NCBI GenBank assembly: GCA_020061355.1
Contig: JAGUYK010000037.1
Span: forward strand, 1-64,000
DNA: 64,000 nt
Direction: 5' to 3'
Source of the DNA: Ignavibacteriales bacterium
GTDB lineage: Bacteria; Bacteroidota; Ignavibacteria; Ignavibacteriales; Melioribacteraceae
Shown here: piece by piece, positions 1 through 8,264 of the stretch
Position numbering within the stretch: the stretch's first letter is position 1
How the letters are laid out: each line of letters begins with the position of its first letter
Notes under the pieces: generated by a model
Database searches by the model: none
The model's input: only the letters and a program-made list of their open reading frames with translations
What the model was told of the DNA's origin: nothing
Position numbers and translations under genes: made by a program

Positions 1-285
1 AAACGACGGTAAAAAAAAGTAAATGGCGAATATAATTACGCTCTCGCTGCGTAAATAAACGCAGCCGTTCTTCAATTCTACTCACGCTGGGGGTTGAAAA
101 GAACGTCGCACAGTGTGATAGCCGAATCGAACTTCCGGATAGATAAGGCGAATCAATTTTCGGAATAGTCTAATCAAAATCTGTCTGTTGATGTTGACTG
201 GACGAAATTAAAAAACAGACTATGTGTGTAGAAGTTCATCGGACGGTTTCTTCGGACCGGGGTTCGACTCCCCGCACCTCCACCA
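1..285 (+). ncRNA. ssrA: tmRNA (transfer-messenger RNA), 3' part
   Basis: tmRNA rescues stalled ribosomes in trans-translation. The 3' end carries a T-arm (GGTTCGACTCCCCG, 261-274) and an acceptor strand ending in encoded CCA (283-285). Near the window start an open frame ends in codons for Gly-Glu-Tyr-Asn-Tyr-Ala-Leu-Ala-Ala and TAA (52-54), the typical YALAA degradation tag; an in-frame TAA at 10-12 limits the tag to at most 13 codons. The 5' end, with the other half of the tRNA-like domain, lies outside the window. The exact resume codon (GTA at 19 is one candidate) cannot be fixed from sequence alone. Confidence 0.93.
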
Positions 286-367
286 TTCCTAATTAGCCAA
301 GACGATTTTGTAATTAAAACGAAATCTATTTGATCCGTTTTATTGTTTAACCACCTTAAAATTGATT

Positions 368-420
368 ACAACCTTGAAGATTAAGCACACAAAATAATTC
401 GGGGAACCTTCAAGGTTAAT
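368..420. repeat. ~50-bp extragenic repeat, copy 1, with 10-bp inverted repeat
   Basis: A perfect 10-base inverted repeat (AACCTTGAAG at 370-379, CTTCAAGGTT at 408-417) flanks a core beginning TTAAGCACACAAAA. The right arm is also part of a self-palindrome AACCTTCAAGGTT (405-417). The core 381-400 matches copy 2 (691-710) at 19 of 20 positions. It could fold as a stem-loop; function unknown. Confidence 0.75.
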
Positions 421-498
421 CAGAAATTAAAGATTCTCCCTAATGACCAAGTACTGCCTGCTGGGGATGCCTTAAGCATTCACCTCACTCCGTCCGGT

Positions 499-561
499 TC
501 AGAATAACAATTTACCTGTCATTCTGAGGAGTCCGCTTTTTGTGGACGACGAAGAATCTTG
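499..561. repeat. head-to-head GTYATTCTGA...GAATCTT elements
   Basis: TCAGAATAAC (499-508) is the near-complement of GTCATTCTGA (518-527; 9 Watson-Crick pairs and one G-T). Read outward, each half continues towards a GAATCTT: the right one at 554-560, the left one on the complementary strand near 430-436. A second hairpin (GTCC 531-534 with GGAC 544-547) sits inside the right half. From memory, GTCATTCTGA...GAAGAATCTT elements are dispersed in some Bacteroidota/Chlorobi genomes; no search was run. Confidence 0.55.
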
Positions 562-677
562 AACAATGAGATTTAATGAATCTGTTAATTGACTGAATTG
601 CTGGACTTATTTTTTTAGATCTGTTTTAATCTGTTTGATCTGCTGTATCTGTGTGCTATTAAGCTATAAATTGAACG

Positions 678-730
678 ACAAGCTTGATGGTTAAGCACAC
701 AAATTAATTCGGGAAGCTTTCAAGGTTGAT
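678..730. repeat. ~50-bp extragenic repeat, copy 2
   Basis: Second copy of the repeat at 368-420, same orientation, 310 bases downstream. The core is nearly identical, while the left arm has diverged to AAGCTTGATGG and the right half to AAGCTTTCAAGGTT, so the stem is imperfect. Confidence 0.7.
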
Positions 731-841
731 GACTCCTATTGAGTTTACTTTGAAAATATTTATAATCCATTAATTTTAGCAACAAAAGGTAAAGCAAAGC
801 ATCTTATATGTTAGAAATTTGCAATTCTTTGGAAGAAAGGA

Positions 842-1732
842 TTGAGAAAACCTGATCTTATAATTGATCTCCATATAGTTTCTGCTGTTGCTCTCCTATT
901 ACTATTGATCTTCAGCAATCTATTATTTGCTTGCATAGATAATAGAAATGACTCTTTAAATCAGCTGATTACTTATAAAAGATTAAATTCAAAAACAATC
1001 CAGGTTGCTCTTGGCTGCGATGCAATTACCGCTATTTCAACTAAAAGAGGTATTGTTGTAATTGATTCAGGTATATCATCATCGCTTGCAAAGAAATACC
1101 GGGAAATAATCCGGAAAGAATTTGGACTTGATAATTTTTTATACCTGATTAATACCCATTCTCATCCCGATCATACCGGCGGCAACCTTGCTTTCCCTGA
1201 ATCTGTTATTATTGGTCACGAAAACTGTGAAGGTGAGATGCTGGAGTACTGGAAAGAACCTGAAAAAGTAAAAAATGGATTAGTAAGGATTGTTGATCAG
1301 CTCAATAAGCAGCTTAATTCTTCTGAATTCAATAGAGATGAACAGGATGAGATTAAAAAACAGATAATCCGTTATCAATCCGCTCTGGATGATATCAATC
1401 AGCAATCCGGAATTCTCTATCCCGATAAGACTTTTAGTGATCAAATGACTTTCAGCGTCGGTGATTTATCCTTCAGCTTAATTTATTTCGGCGCGGCGCA
1501 TTCTAAAAGTGATATAATAATTCATCTGCCGGAATTGAAAATCCTCTTTATAGGGGATCTCTTTTCGCGTTATGGAAGACCCCATTTCGAAATTGGTAAA
1601 GTGAAAAAATCTGAACGGTGGGAAATTGTTAAAAAGTGGCTGCTGGAACGGAAAGCAGACGTTGAACAGATTATTACCGGACACGGCGAAGTATTATCCG
1701 TTGATGATCTCATTGCATTCATCAATTATTAA
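842..1732 (+). CDS. metallo-beta-lactamase-fold hydrolase, exported (probable lipoprotein)
   Basis: Probable zinc hydrolase of the metallo-beta-lactamase superfamily, 296 residues. The HxHxDH motif is at H106, H108, D110 and H111; further family signatures are GAAHSKSD, GDLFSRYGRPHF and a C-terminal TGHGEV. The N-terminus has a hydrophobic segment (about 10-30) ending LLFAC, a plausible though atypical lipobox with C31. The start is TTG, preceded by GGAAGAAAGG. A 45-residue helical insert follows the first motif. The substrate cannot be told; beta-lactamase activity is not implied. It heads a run of same-strand genes for exported proteins. Confidence 0.85.
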   Translation: MRKPDLIIDLHIVSAVALLLLLIFSNLLFACIDNRNDSLNQLITYKRLNSKTIQVALGCDAITAISTKRGIVVIDSGISSSLAKKYREIIRKEFGLDNFLYLINTHSHPDHTGGNLAFPESVIIGHENCEGEMLEYWKEPEKVKNGLVRIVDQLNKQLNSSEFNRDEQDEIKKQIIRYQSALDDINQQSGILYPDKTFSDQMTFSVGDLSFSLIYFGAAHSKSDIIIHLPELKILFIGDLFSRYGRPHFEIGKVKKSERWEIVKKWLLERKADVEQIITGHGEVLSVDDLIAFINY

Positions 1733-1750
1733 TAATTATTGGGGGAAAAA

Positions 1751-2683
1751 ATGCCGGGAAAACAATTTTATCTCATCATCTTAATTTTGTTCTATCCGCT
1801 CTGGGTTTCATCCCAGAATAATCACGCAAATTCAAAATCAGATCAAATTCCTTTCAGACTAACCAACAATAAAACAATCATCCCTGTTAAAGTAGGGGAT
1901 TCAAGAGAATTAAAAATTATTCTCGATAGCGGAATGGGCTGGGATGGATTGTTAATTATGAATCCGGGACTGAAGGATTCCATTAAATTAATCAATCCTC
2001 GGGAAGCAAATCTGGGAGGTGCGGGCTCCGGCAATCCGCAGCCGGCTTTTTTTTCTGATTCAATGAGTTTCATTATTAACAAAACGGAATTTAAAAACCA
2101 GAGGATTGTTGTTTTAACAAGTGATCACTACAAAGGAATCCGGAATGACGGCGTAACCGGATACTCTTTATTCGGTCATTACTTAATCGAAATTGATTAT
2201 GATAATATGACCATTTCTCTATTTCCTCCGGGTCAGAAAACAATTGACTATGCATGGACGGAAATTCCAGTAACTTTCAATGAAAGGAATATTCCGTGCA
2301 TCGACGTTAAGGTATCTATTGAAGGCGAAACTCCGGTAACTCTTTACTGCTATATTGATTATGCATCTTCAGAATCAATTGAATTGCTTATAAAACCCGA
2401 TCAAAAGTATTCACTCCCTGAAGTTACTGAGGAATACTATCTGGGCAGAGGTCTCAGCGGGGATATTTACGGGAAACGCGGTAAAATTTCAAAGGTCGTT
2501 ATTGGCCCTTATGAATTAAAGAATCTATTCGCAGCTTTCGCTCCGGCTGAAGTCCGTTCCAGACAAAGAGGGGCTGATGCTGTTGTAGCAAATAATCTCC
2601 TTCGCAGGTTTAACTTGATTTTTGATTACTCCAACAAAAAATTCTATATAAAACCGAACAGTCACTTTGACGGGCAATTTTAA
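1751..2683 (+). CDS. exported retropepsin-like aspartic protease family protein
   Basis: A signal peptide (MPGKQF then about 14 hydrophobic residues, cleavage near SSQ) precedes a protein with two aspartyl-protease-like halves. The first has ILDSG with a DSG in place of the usual DTG; the second ends with NNLLRRFNLIFDYSNKKFYI, close to the C-terminal strand typical of bacterial aspartyl-protease-like proteins. The ATG at 1751 follows GGGGGA with good spacing and is preferred over an in-frame TTG at 1739. Catalytic activity is uncertain because the second aspartate motif (CYIDYAS) is degenerate. It lies 18 bases after the hydrolase gene. Confidence 0.7.
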   Translation: MPGKQFYLIILILFYPLWVSSQNNHANSKSDQIPFRLTNNKTIIPVKVGDSRELKIILDSGMGWDGLLIMNPGLKDSIKLINPREANLGGAGSGNPQPAFFSDSMSFIINKTEFKNQRIVVLTSDHYKGIRNDGVTGYSLFGHYLIEIDYDNMTISLFPPGQKTIDYAWTEIPVTFNERNIPCIDVKVSIEGETPVTLYCYIDYASSESIELLIKPDQKYSLPEVTEEYYLGRGLSGDIYGKRGKISKVVIGPYELKNLFAAFAPAEVRSRQRGADAVVANNLLRRFNLIFDYSNKKFYIKPNSHFDGQF

Positions 2684-2697
2684 AAGCGGGGATTAAA

Positions 2698-4467
2698 ATG
2701 AAAAAATTATTATCTGTTATTATTATTGCTTTATCGTTATCTGCAATAACAAACATTAACGCTCAGGAAATCTTCGATGCTGTTAAAAACAACGATCTCA
2801 ATAAGGTTAAATTATTAATCGAAAAGGAGCCTGATCTTGTTAATGCCAGAGATCCGAATGAACAAAGTCCTTTACATTATGCCGTCCAAAAATCAAATCC
2901 CGATATAATTAAATTACTGGTCGTGCGCGGGGCCGCAGTTGATATTAAGAATAAAATGGGACTAACTCCTTTCTATTATGCCGCCTCTTCCGGAAAAAAA
3001 GATATAATTAATTATCTCCAGGCTAATGGAGCAAATAAAAAAGATTTGGAATTAAAAAATCCCTGGGGCAGAACCCCGCTCTGTGCCGTTTCAAGAGACG
3101 GCGGAAATGTTGAAACAATCAAAACTCTGATTGATTTAGGGGCTGATATTAATGCTAAGGATAATTCAGGATGGTCTCCAATTCAGCTTGCTGCATGGCG
3201 CCCGTATAAAGATGTTGTCAATATTCTCCTTGAAGCAGGAGCTGACCTGGAAATCGGCAGGGATGAGGGTAAGCGGCTTTTCGGTAATGCCGTATCGTTT
3301 GGATTGGAAAATTTATTTGAGAAAATGATCAGTCTGGGTTTTTCGATTGATATTAATAATTCTGATACAAAAGCACTAATTCTTTCTGCGGCCGGAGGTG
3401 GTTCAAAAAAAATTACGGAATTCTTAATCAGTAAAGGTTTCGATCTTAATTATAAGAATAGGTATGGTTGGGCTCCGGTTCATCTTGCTTCTGAACAGGG
3501 ACATAAAGAAATAATTTCTTTATTACTTCAAAATGGTGCCGATATAAATATCAGAAATATGCTCGGCCAATCTGCATATAATATCGCTGTTGAAAGAGAT
3601 GACCCGGAATTAGCGGATTACTTGAAATCTTTGAATGCTGAAACTTCAGATCCGGAATTCCCGGTAATTGAAGGCAAATACCTTGGACAGACGCCTCCGG
3701 GAAATACACCGGCTCCTTTCGGTTCAGGAATTATTTTCCATCGCTATAATCCGCATTCTACTGTTGCTGTTTCTCCCGATGGTGACGAAATTTTCTGGAA
3801 TCCGATGATAAATCCGCGCGGGGGCGGTTATTCTTCTGGGTATTTAATATCGACAAAACTGGTAAATGGTGTCTGGACTTATCCTAAAAAAGTCTCTTTT
3901 TCAGAAAAGGAGTACAGAGATGATCATCCTGTCTTCTCTTATGATGGCAATAAATTATTTTTTGCATCTATCAGACCTGTTGATAAATCAAATTCTCAGG
4001 ATAATCAAAAACGAATCTGGTATGTTGAAAAAGAGCAAAACGGGTGGAGCAGTCCAAAACTTTTCGAAGAACAGCCCTTACCGGAATCAGCTTCGGAAAT
4101 GTTTTTCACTTTTTCGTTTGATAGAGAGGGGAACTATTATTCAATGGATGGCCGGGATATTTTTTGCGCCGTGTATCAGAACGGTAAATATCTCCCTCCT
4201 GAAAAGCTGGGTAAAAATATTAATACCGGTGAATTAATCGGTGCGCCTTATATCTCCCCGGATGGTACATTCCTCCTCTATTTCAAAGGAAAACCTTTTG
4301 TGAGCTTTAAAAGAAATGACGGCAGCTGGACCGATGGAATTGAGATTGAGAAGAGTATTGGAAGGAGTTTGAACTATTCATTCAGCGGAGATTACATTTT
4401 TATGGGATTTGGAAATAATTCCTGGGTGAGCATTAAAATCATTGAGCAGTTGAGACCGGAAGAATAA
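2698..4467 (+). CDS. exported ankyrin-repeat protein fused to a PD40-type beta-propeller
   Basis: 589 residues. A signal peptide (1-22, ending INAQ) is followed by about eight ankyrin repeats (about 25-310; recurring patterns such as GxTPLxxA and LLxxGADINxxN) and a C-terminal WD40-like (PD40) propeller (about 320-589) with SPDG, SYDGNKLFF and SPDGTFLLYF blades. The C-terminal half is clearly related to the next protein: both begin the domain with Y-x-GQ-x-PPGN/SPGN and end IIE-x-L-[KR]-PEE. It probably acts in the periplasm or at the cell surface as a binding scaffold; no catalytic residues are apparent. Confidence 0.85.
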   Translation: MKKLLSVIIIALSLSAITNINAQEIFDAVKNNDLNKVKLLIEKEPDLVNARDPNEQSPLHYAVQKSNPDIIKLLVVRGAAVDIKNKMGLTPFYYAASSGKKDIINYLQANGANKKDLELKNPWGRTPLCAVSRDGGNVETIKTLIDLGADINAKDNSGWSPIQLAAWRPYKDVVNILLEAGADLEIGRDEGKRLFGNAVSFGLENLFEKMISLGFSIDINNSDTKALILSAAGGGSKKITEFLISKGFDLNYKNRYGWAPVHLASEQGHKEIISLLLQNGADINIRNMLGQSAYNIAVERDDPELADYLKSLNAETSDPEFPVIEGKYLGQTPPGNTPAPFGSGIIFHRYNPHSTVAVSPDGDEIFWNPMINPRGGGYSSGYLISTKLVNGVWTYPKKVSFSEKEYRDDHPVFSYDGNKLFFASIRPVDKSNSQDNQKRIWYVEKEQNGWSSPKLFEEQPLPESASEMFFTFSFDREGNYYSMDGRDIFCAVYQNGKYLPPEKLGKNINTGELIGAPYISPDGTFLLYFKGKPFVSFKRNDGSWTDGIEIEKSIGRSLNYSFSGDYIFMGFGNNSWVSIKIIEQLRPEE

Positions 4468-4492
4468 AAATTATATCAATGGAAATCTTAAA

Positions 4493-5389
4493 ATGAAAAA
4501 ACTATTACTCGTTAACCTGCTGCTTATTGCAGCAATTGCAATTAAAGCACAACAGAAAGATTTTCCAAAACTCACCGGCCCGTATTTTGGACAAAACTCT
4601 CCCGGAAATATCCCTGAAATATTTGCGCCAGGAATTGTCTCAACAGAAAATGCATGGGAAGCTGCAATATCATTTTCTCCCGACGGGAAAGAATTTTTCT
4701 TCACAAGAAGAGAAAATATACAGGGAAATGAAAACAGAATATTGCATTCAGAATTGATTAATGGAAAGTGGACTGTGCCGAAACCGCCTCCATTTGCAAA
4801 GGATTTAATAGAGTACGAATCATTTATTTCCCCTGATGGAAAAAAAATCTTCTATAATTCAGACAGACCCAAATCCGATAACCCGGCGGCGGTCGGTGAA
4901 ATCTGGTATTCTGAAAAAACACCCGGCGGATGGAGTGAAGGAAAATATCTCACAGAAACTATAAATAAGGGTTGGATTATGTTTGTAACTGCTTCAATGA
5001 ATAACAATTTGTACTTCACCGCCGGATTTAATAGAAAATTCGGCATTTATAAATCCGAATTCAAAGATGGAGTTTATCAGGAACCGGAATTTCTCCCGGA
5101 CGAAATAAATTATTTGCGCGGAGCCCATCCCTTTATCTCGCCTGATGAAAGCTACTTGATATTTGATGCCCAACCTGAAGGAATGGGGAAGTCACAATTA
5201 TATATCAGTTTTAAAGATAAAAATGGCAAATGGATGAAAGCTGTAAAATTTGATAAATCAATCAATAAAACATTTACAGAAAATATCCCCAATGTATCGC
5301 CTGATGGTAAATACTTTTTCTTCCATCGTAATAACGATATCTACTGGGTCTCTTCAAAAATTATTGAAGATCTGAAACCAGAGGAATAA
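4493..5389 (+). CDS. exported PD40-type beta-propeller protein
   Basis: 298 residues with a signal peptide (1-19, ending IKAQ) and repeated PD40 blades (FSPDGKEFFFTRR, ISPDGKKIFYNS, ISPDESYLIFDA, VSPDGKYFFFHR). It is a paralogue of the C-terminal half of the upstream ankyrin fusion, so the pair probably arose by tandem duplication, with ankyrin gain or loss in one copy. It is 25 bases downstream of that gene and 1 base before the next, so co-transcription is likely. Ligand unknown. Confidence 0.85.
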   Translation: MKKLLLVNLLLIAAIAIKAQQKDFPKLTGPYFGQNSPGNIPEIFAPGIVSTENAWEAAISFSPDGKEFFFTRRENIQGNENRILHSELINGKWTVPKPPPFAKDLIEYESFISPDGKKIFYNSDRPKSDNPAAVGEIWYSEKTPGGWSEGKYLTETINKGWIMFVTASMNNNLYFTAGFNRKFGIYKSEFKDGVYQEPEFLPDEINYLRGAHPFISPDESYLIFDAQPEGMGKSQLYISFKDKNGKWMKAVKFDKSINKTFTENIPNVSPDGKYFFFHRNNDIYWVSSKIIEDLKPEE

Positions 5390-5390
5390 C

Positions 5391-6320
5391 ATGAAGAACT
5401 TAATAAGAATATTCTTTTTCATACTTAATAGTGCTGTTGTCATTTATTCTCAAACTTTGCCATCAGCAAATATGAGCAAGAGTGATAGCTTGCGTAACGA
5501 AGGTGAAATTCTTAAAGGCATTGAAGAATGCAAAAGTGTATTTCTACGCAATCCAAAGGATATCCGTAATCTTTATAATTACTCCCGGTTCCTTTCAAAA
5601 AATAAACAGATTGATAGTTGTTTTAAGTACCTGAAAATTGCAGCGGAGATCGATACTTCAATTACACCATTGATTGAGCCGGACTTTCTGACTGCAAGAG
5701 AAAGTGAACAATGGAATGATTTTGAAAACAGATTAATCTCTAATCTGAATATAAAATTCAAGAATGGGATTAAAGATATCGATTATGCAAAAGTACTCTG
5801 GAAATTGAGAGCCTTTGACCAGGCATATTTTCTTGAGACAGGAATTGCCGGAAGAAAACTGGGTTTCAAATCTTCAGTTGTAGAAGCATTATGGAAATTG
5901 AAATTCATGATCCAGGAAAAAAGCCAAATAGAACTTGTAGAGTGGATTGATAAAAAAGGCTGGCCGAGAATAATAAATGTTGGTAGAGAGGCTGCATTTA
6001 CTGCCTGGCTTGTTATTATGCATTCCAATAGCAAACTTCAGAAAAAATATTTGCCGGTGATAAAAAAAATATGCGAAGAGAACGAACTCCCTTGGGAAAG
6101 ATATGCTTCAATTTATGATAGATCTCAATTCAATGATAATAAACCTCAAAAGTATGGTACACATATCACCTATAATGAAAGAACCGGAAGTATGGAGCTT
6201 TATCAGCTCGAAAATGAATCGATGGTAAATGTCTGGAGGAAAGAAGTTGGTTTGGAACCGCTGGAAGAATATCTTAAACAAAATAACATTCCAAGTAAAA
6301 CCAAAATGAATAATCAATGA
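5391..6320 (+). CDS. exported TPR-like/DUF6624-like protein
   Basis: 309 residues with a signal peptide (1-20, ending YSQ). The N-terminal third has a TPR-like helical pattern (ECKSVFLRNPKDIRNLYNYS). The C-terminal part, from about FLETG through KKGWPRI, a helical stretch, YASIYDRSQFNDNKPQKYGT and EVGLEPLEEYLK, resembles DUF6624 as I recall it. Function unknown. The gene starts 1 base after the stop of the PD40 gene, so it is probably translated from the same message. Confidence 0.65.
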   Translation: MKNLIRIFFFILNSAVVIYSQTLPSANMSKSDSLRNEGEILKGIEECKSVFLRNPKDIRNLYNYSRFLSKNKQIDSCFKYLKIAAEIDTSITPLIEPDFLTARESEQWNDFENRLISNLNIKFKNGIKDIDYAKVLWKLRAFDQAYFLETGIAGRKLGFKSSVVEALWKLKFMIQEKSQIELVEWIDKKGWPRIINVGREAAFTAWLVIMHSNSKLQKKYLPVIKKICEENELPWERYASIYDRSQFNDNKPQKYGTHITYNERTGSMELYQLENESMVNVWRKEVGLEPLEEYLKQNNIPSKTKMNNQ

Positions 6321-6378
6321 TTAATCACAAGGTATTAATTGTTTTTTATGTTGTTAGTAAATCATAGTGGAGATTAGA

Positions 6379-7416
6379 ATGAAAAATATTGCAGTCATAT
6401 TGACTTATTTCATTATAACAAATTGTCTTTTCGCTCAGAGTATTAATTATGTATTGTTAGATTCGGCAATAACAAAAGGAGATAAAATAATTTCGACAGA
6501 TTCTCGAGTATTTTTTAAAAATGTTGAAAGCGTTATTATTTGGGCAGACAATAAAATATTATTCGAAAAGTATTATCATAATTACAATAGGGATTCATTG
6601 CACAGAATACAATCTCAAACAAAAAGTATAGTTTCATTACTTTTAGGAATTGCTATTGATAAAGGGTATATAAAAAATGAAGAAGATTTTGTAAAGAATT
6701 ATTTCCCTGAGTATTTCAATTCCAAGAATAAGATTAAATCAAAATTAACAATAAAGCATCTTCTTACAATGTCAGCTGGATTTGAATGGGAAGAAATGAT
6801 CCCTTTCGAAAATCCAGATAATGATAACAGAAAGATGTTCCAGAGTGGTAGATGGCTGGACTATGTTTTATCTCGACCGGTGATCGTAGAACCATTTACT
6901 GAATTTAAGTACAATAGCGGCTATCCGATAATTATTGCCCGGATAATCGAAAAGACTAGCGGACTCACCTTAGATAAATTTGCAGAGCAACATCTTTTTA
7001 AACCGCTTGATATAAATGAATATTTCTGGTTAAAAGATAGTACCGGTTTATGCCATGCTGGTGGCGGACTTTCAATGAAACCGATTGATATATTAAAAAT
7101 TGGTGTTATGGTTTTAAATAAAGGGAAATGGAATGGAGATCAAATTATTTCCGAGAATTGGATTGCCAAATCTGTTGAACCATATTTCAAGACATCTTTC
7201 GACATTGCTGAATATGGTTTTTTCTGGTGGATCAGAGAAATGAAATTAAAAAATGGAAAAACCACAAAAGTTATCTCTGCAGAAGGTGCGGGAGGCCAAA
7301 AAGTATATATTTTCCCCCAGTATCAAATTGTAGCTGCTTTTACAGAAAGAAACTACACTACTCCGCAAGTCGGAACGATCTTTATCAGGGAAACAATTCT
7401 CCCGGTACTCGAATGA
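6379..7416 (+). CDS. exported serine hydrolase, beta-lactamase/PBP-like family
   Basis: 345 residues with a signal peptide (ending LFAQ). The fold of class C beta-lactamases and penicillin-binding-protein-like esterases is indicated by the SxxK motif S79-Q-T-K82, the Y178-N-S180 motif and a late GAGGQ in place of the KTG/HxG motif. The ATG at 6379 is placed 6 bases after GTGGAG; an in-frame GTG at 6367 lies within that ribosome-binding site. The substrate could be a peptide or an ester. The stop overlaps the start of the following racemase gene (ATGA). Confidence 0.82.
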   Translation: MKNIAVILTYFIITNCLFAQSINYVLLDSAITKGDKIISTDSRVFFKNVESVIIWADNKILFEKYYHNYNRDSLHRIQSQTKSIVSLLLGIAIDKGYIKNEEDFVKNYFPEYFNSKNKIKSKLTIKHLLTMSAGFEWEEMIPFENPDNDNRKMFQSGRWLDYVLSRPVIVEPFTEFKYNSGYPIIIARIIEKTSGLTLDKFAEQHLFKPLDINEYFWLKDSTGLCHAGGGLSMKPIDILKIGVMVLNKGKWNGDQIISENWIAKSVEPYFKTSFDIAEYGFFWWIREMKLKNGKTTKVISAEGAGGQKVYIFPQYQIVAAFTERNYTTPQVGTIFIRETILPVLE

Positions 7417-8107
7417 AAACTATAGGAATAGTTGGTGGTACTGGATGGATCTCCACATTAAAGTATTATCGTTTGATTAATGAAGAAATTAACAAACGAT
7501 TAGATGGATACAACTCTGCAAAATGTATCCTTTATTCATTGAACTTTGCAGACATTGACAGGATAAAAAAGAGAGATCCGGATCAGAAAGAGGTTGGCCT
7601 TATTTTAATTGATGCGGCAAAGAAATTAAAACTTGCTGGAGCTGATTTCCTCGTATTATGTGCAAATACTCTCCATATCTTTACGAAACAAATCGAACAA
7701 GCTGTATCTCTTCCAATTGTTCATGTCGCTGATGCCGTTGGGAAATTCGCATTAAAAAGTAAAATAAAAAAAGCTGGTTTGCTTGGTACGCGACTTACGA
7801 TGGAAAAGGAGTTTAATAAGGACCGGTTATTTCATCATGGAATAAAAACTTTTATCCCAGAATTAGAAGAAAGAAAGTTTATTGAAAATTCTATAATGAG
7901 CGAACTTTTTTATGGTATCATAAATCAAAAACGAAATAAAGGTATTTATCTATAATAGAATTATTGAAACAGGAAGGAGCTGATGGAGTAATACTTGGAT
8001 GCACTGAAATTCAAATATTAATAAATCAATCCGATTCACAAATCCCTTTATTAGATAGTTTGCAGATTCATGTTGACTCCGTTGTTGATTTTGCGCTTCA
8101 GACATAG
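7413..8107 (+). pseudogene. Asp/Glu racemase family protein, interrupted by a frameshift
   Basis: The first frame (7413-7955) begins MKTIGIVGGTGW and contains the first catalytic cysteine (C83, CANT). It stops early. The -1 frame continues directly with ELLKQEGADGVILGCTEIQ, containing the second catalytic cysteine motif GCTEI, then IHVDSVVDFAL, ending at 8107. Adding one T to the TTT run at 7945-7947 restores one protein of about 231 residues, the normal family length. Without it the two-cysteine active site is split and inactive. This may be a genuine lesion or a homopolymer sequencing error. The start overlaps the stop of the serine hydrolase gene. Confidence 0.85.
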
Positions 8108-8264
8108 ATGGTTTTATCATCCTGCTTACCCTAACTTTTTCAAAAGAAGTCTTTCAGTATGTTTGAATTATTAGCCTGTTTTAGTAATTCTGTACATATA
8201 AAACCGTGCCAAGCCATAATTTTCGTTGCTTTACGACTCATATTAAGTTAAATTTGAAACCGTA

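Larger units (their letters stand above)
286..841. other. gene-free repeat-bearing intergenic region
   Basis: About 550 bases between the tmRNA and the first gene hold no credible reading frame. They contain two copies of a ~50-base repeat (368-420 and 678-730), a pair of head-to-head GTYATTCTGA elements (about 430-561), and a low-complexity stretch of repeated 'atctgt' words (617-657). The composition resembles accumulated dispersed extragenic repeats rather than a decayed gene. Any promoter for the gene at 842 should lie near 740-830, but I cannot identify one confidently. Confidence 0.6.

Noticed and set aside
842-1732. Calling the first gene a beta-lactamase
   Set aside because: The fold is shared by many hydrolases; no evidence for beta-lactam substrates.
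7227-7412. Longer racemase frame starting at 7227
   Set aside because: It overlaps serine hydrolase coding sequence in another frame; the protein starts at MKTIGIVGG (7413).
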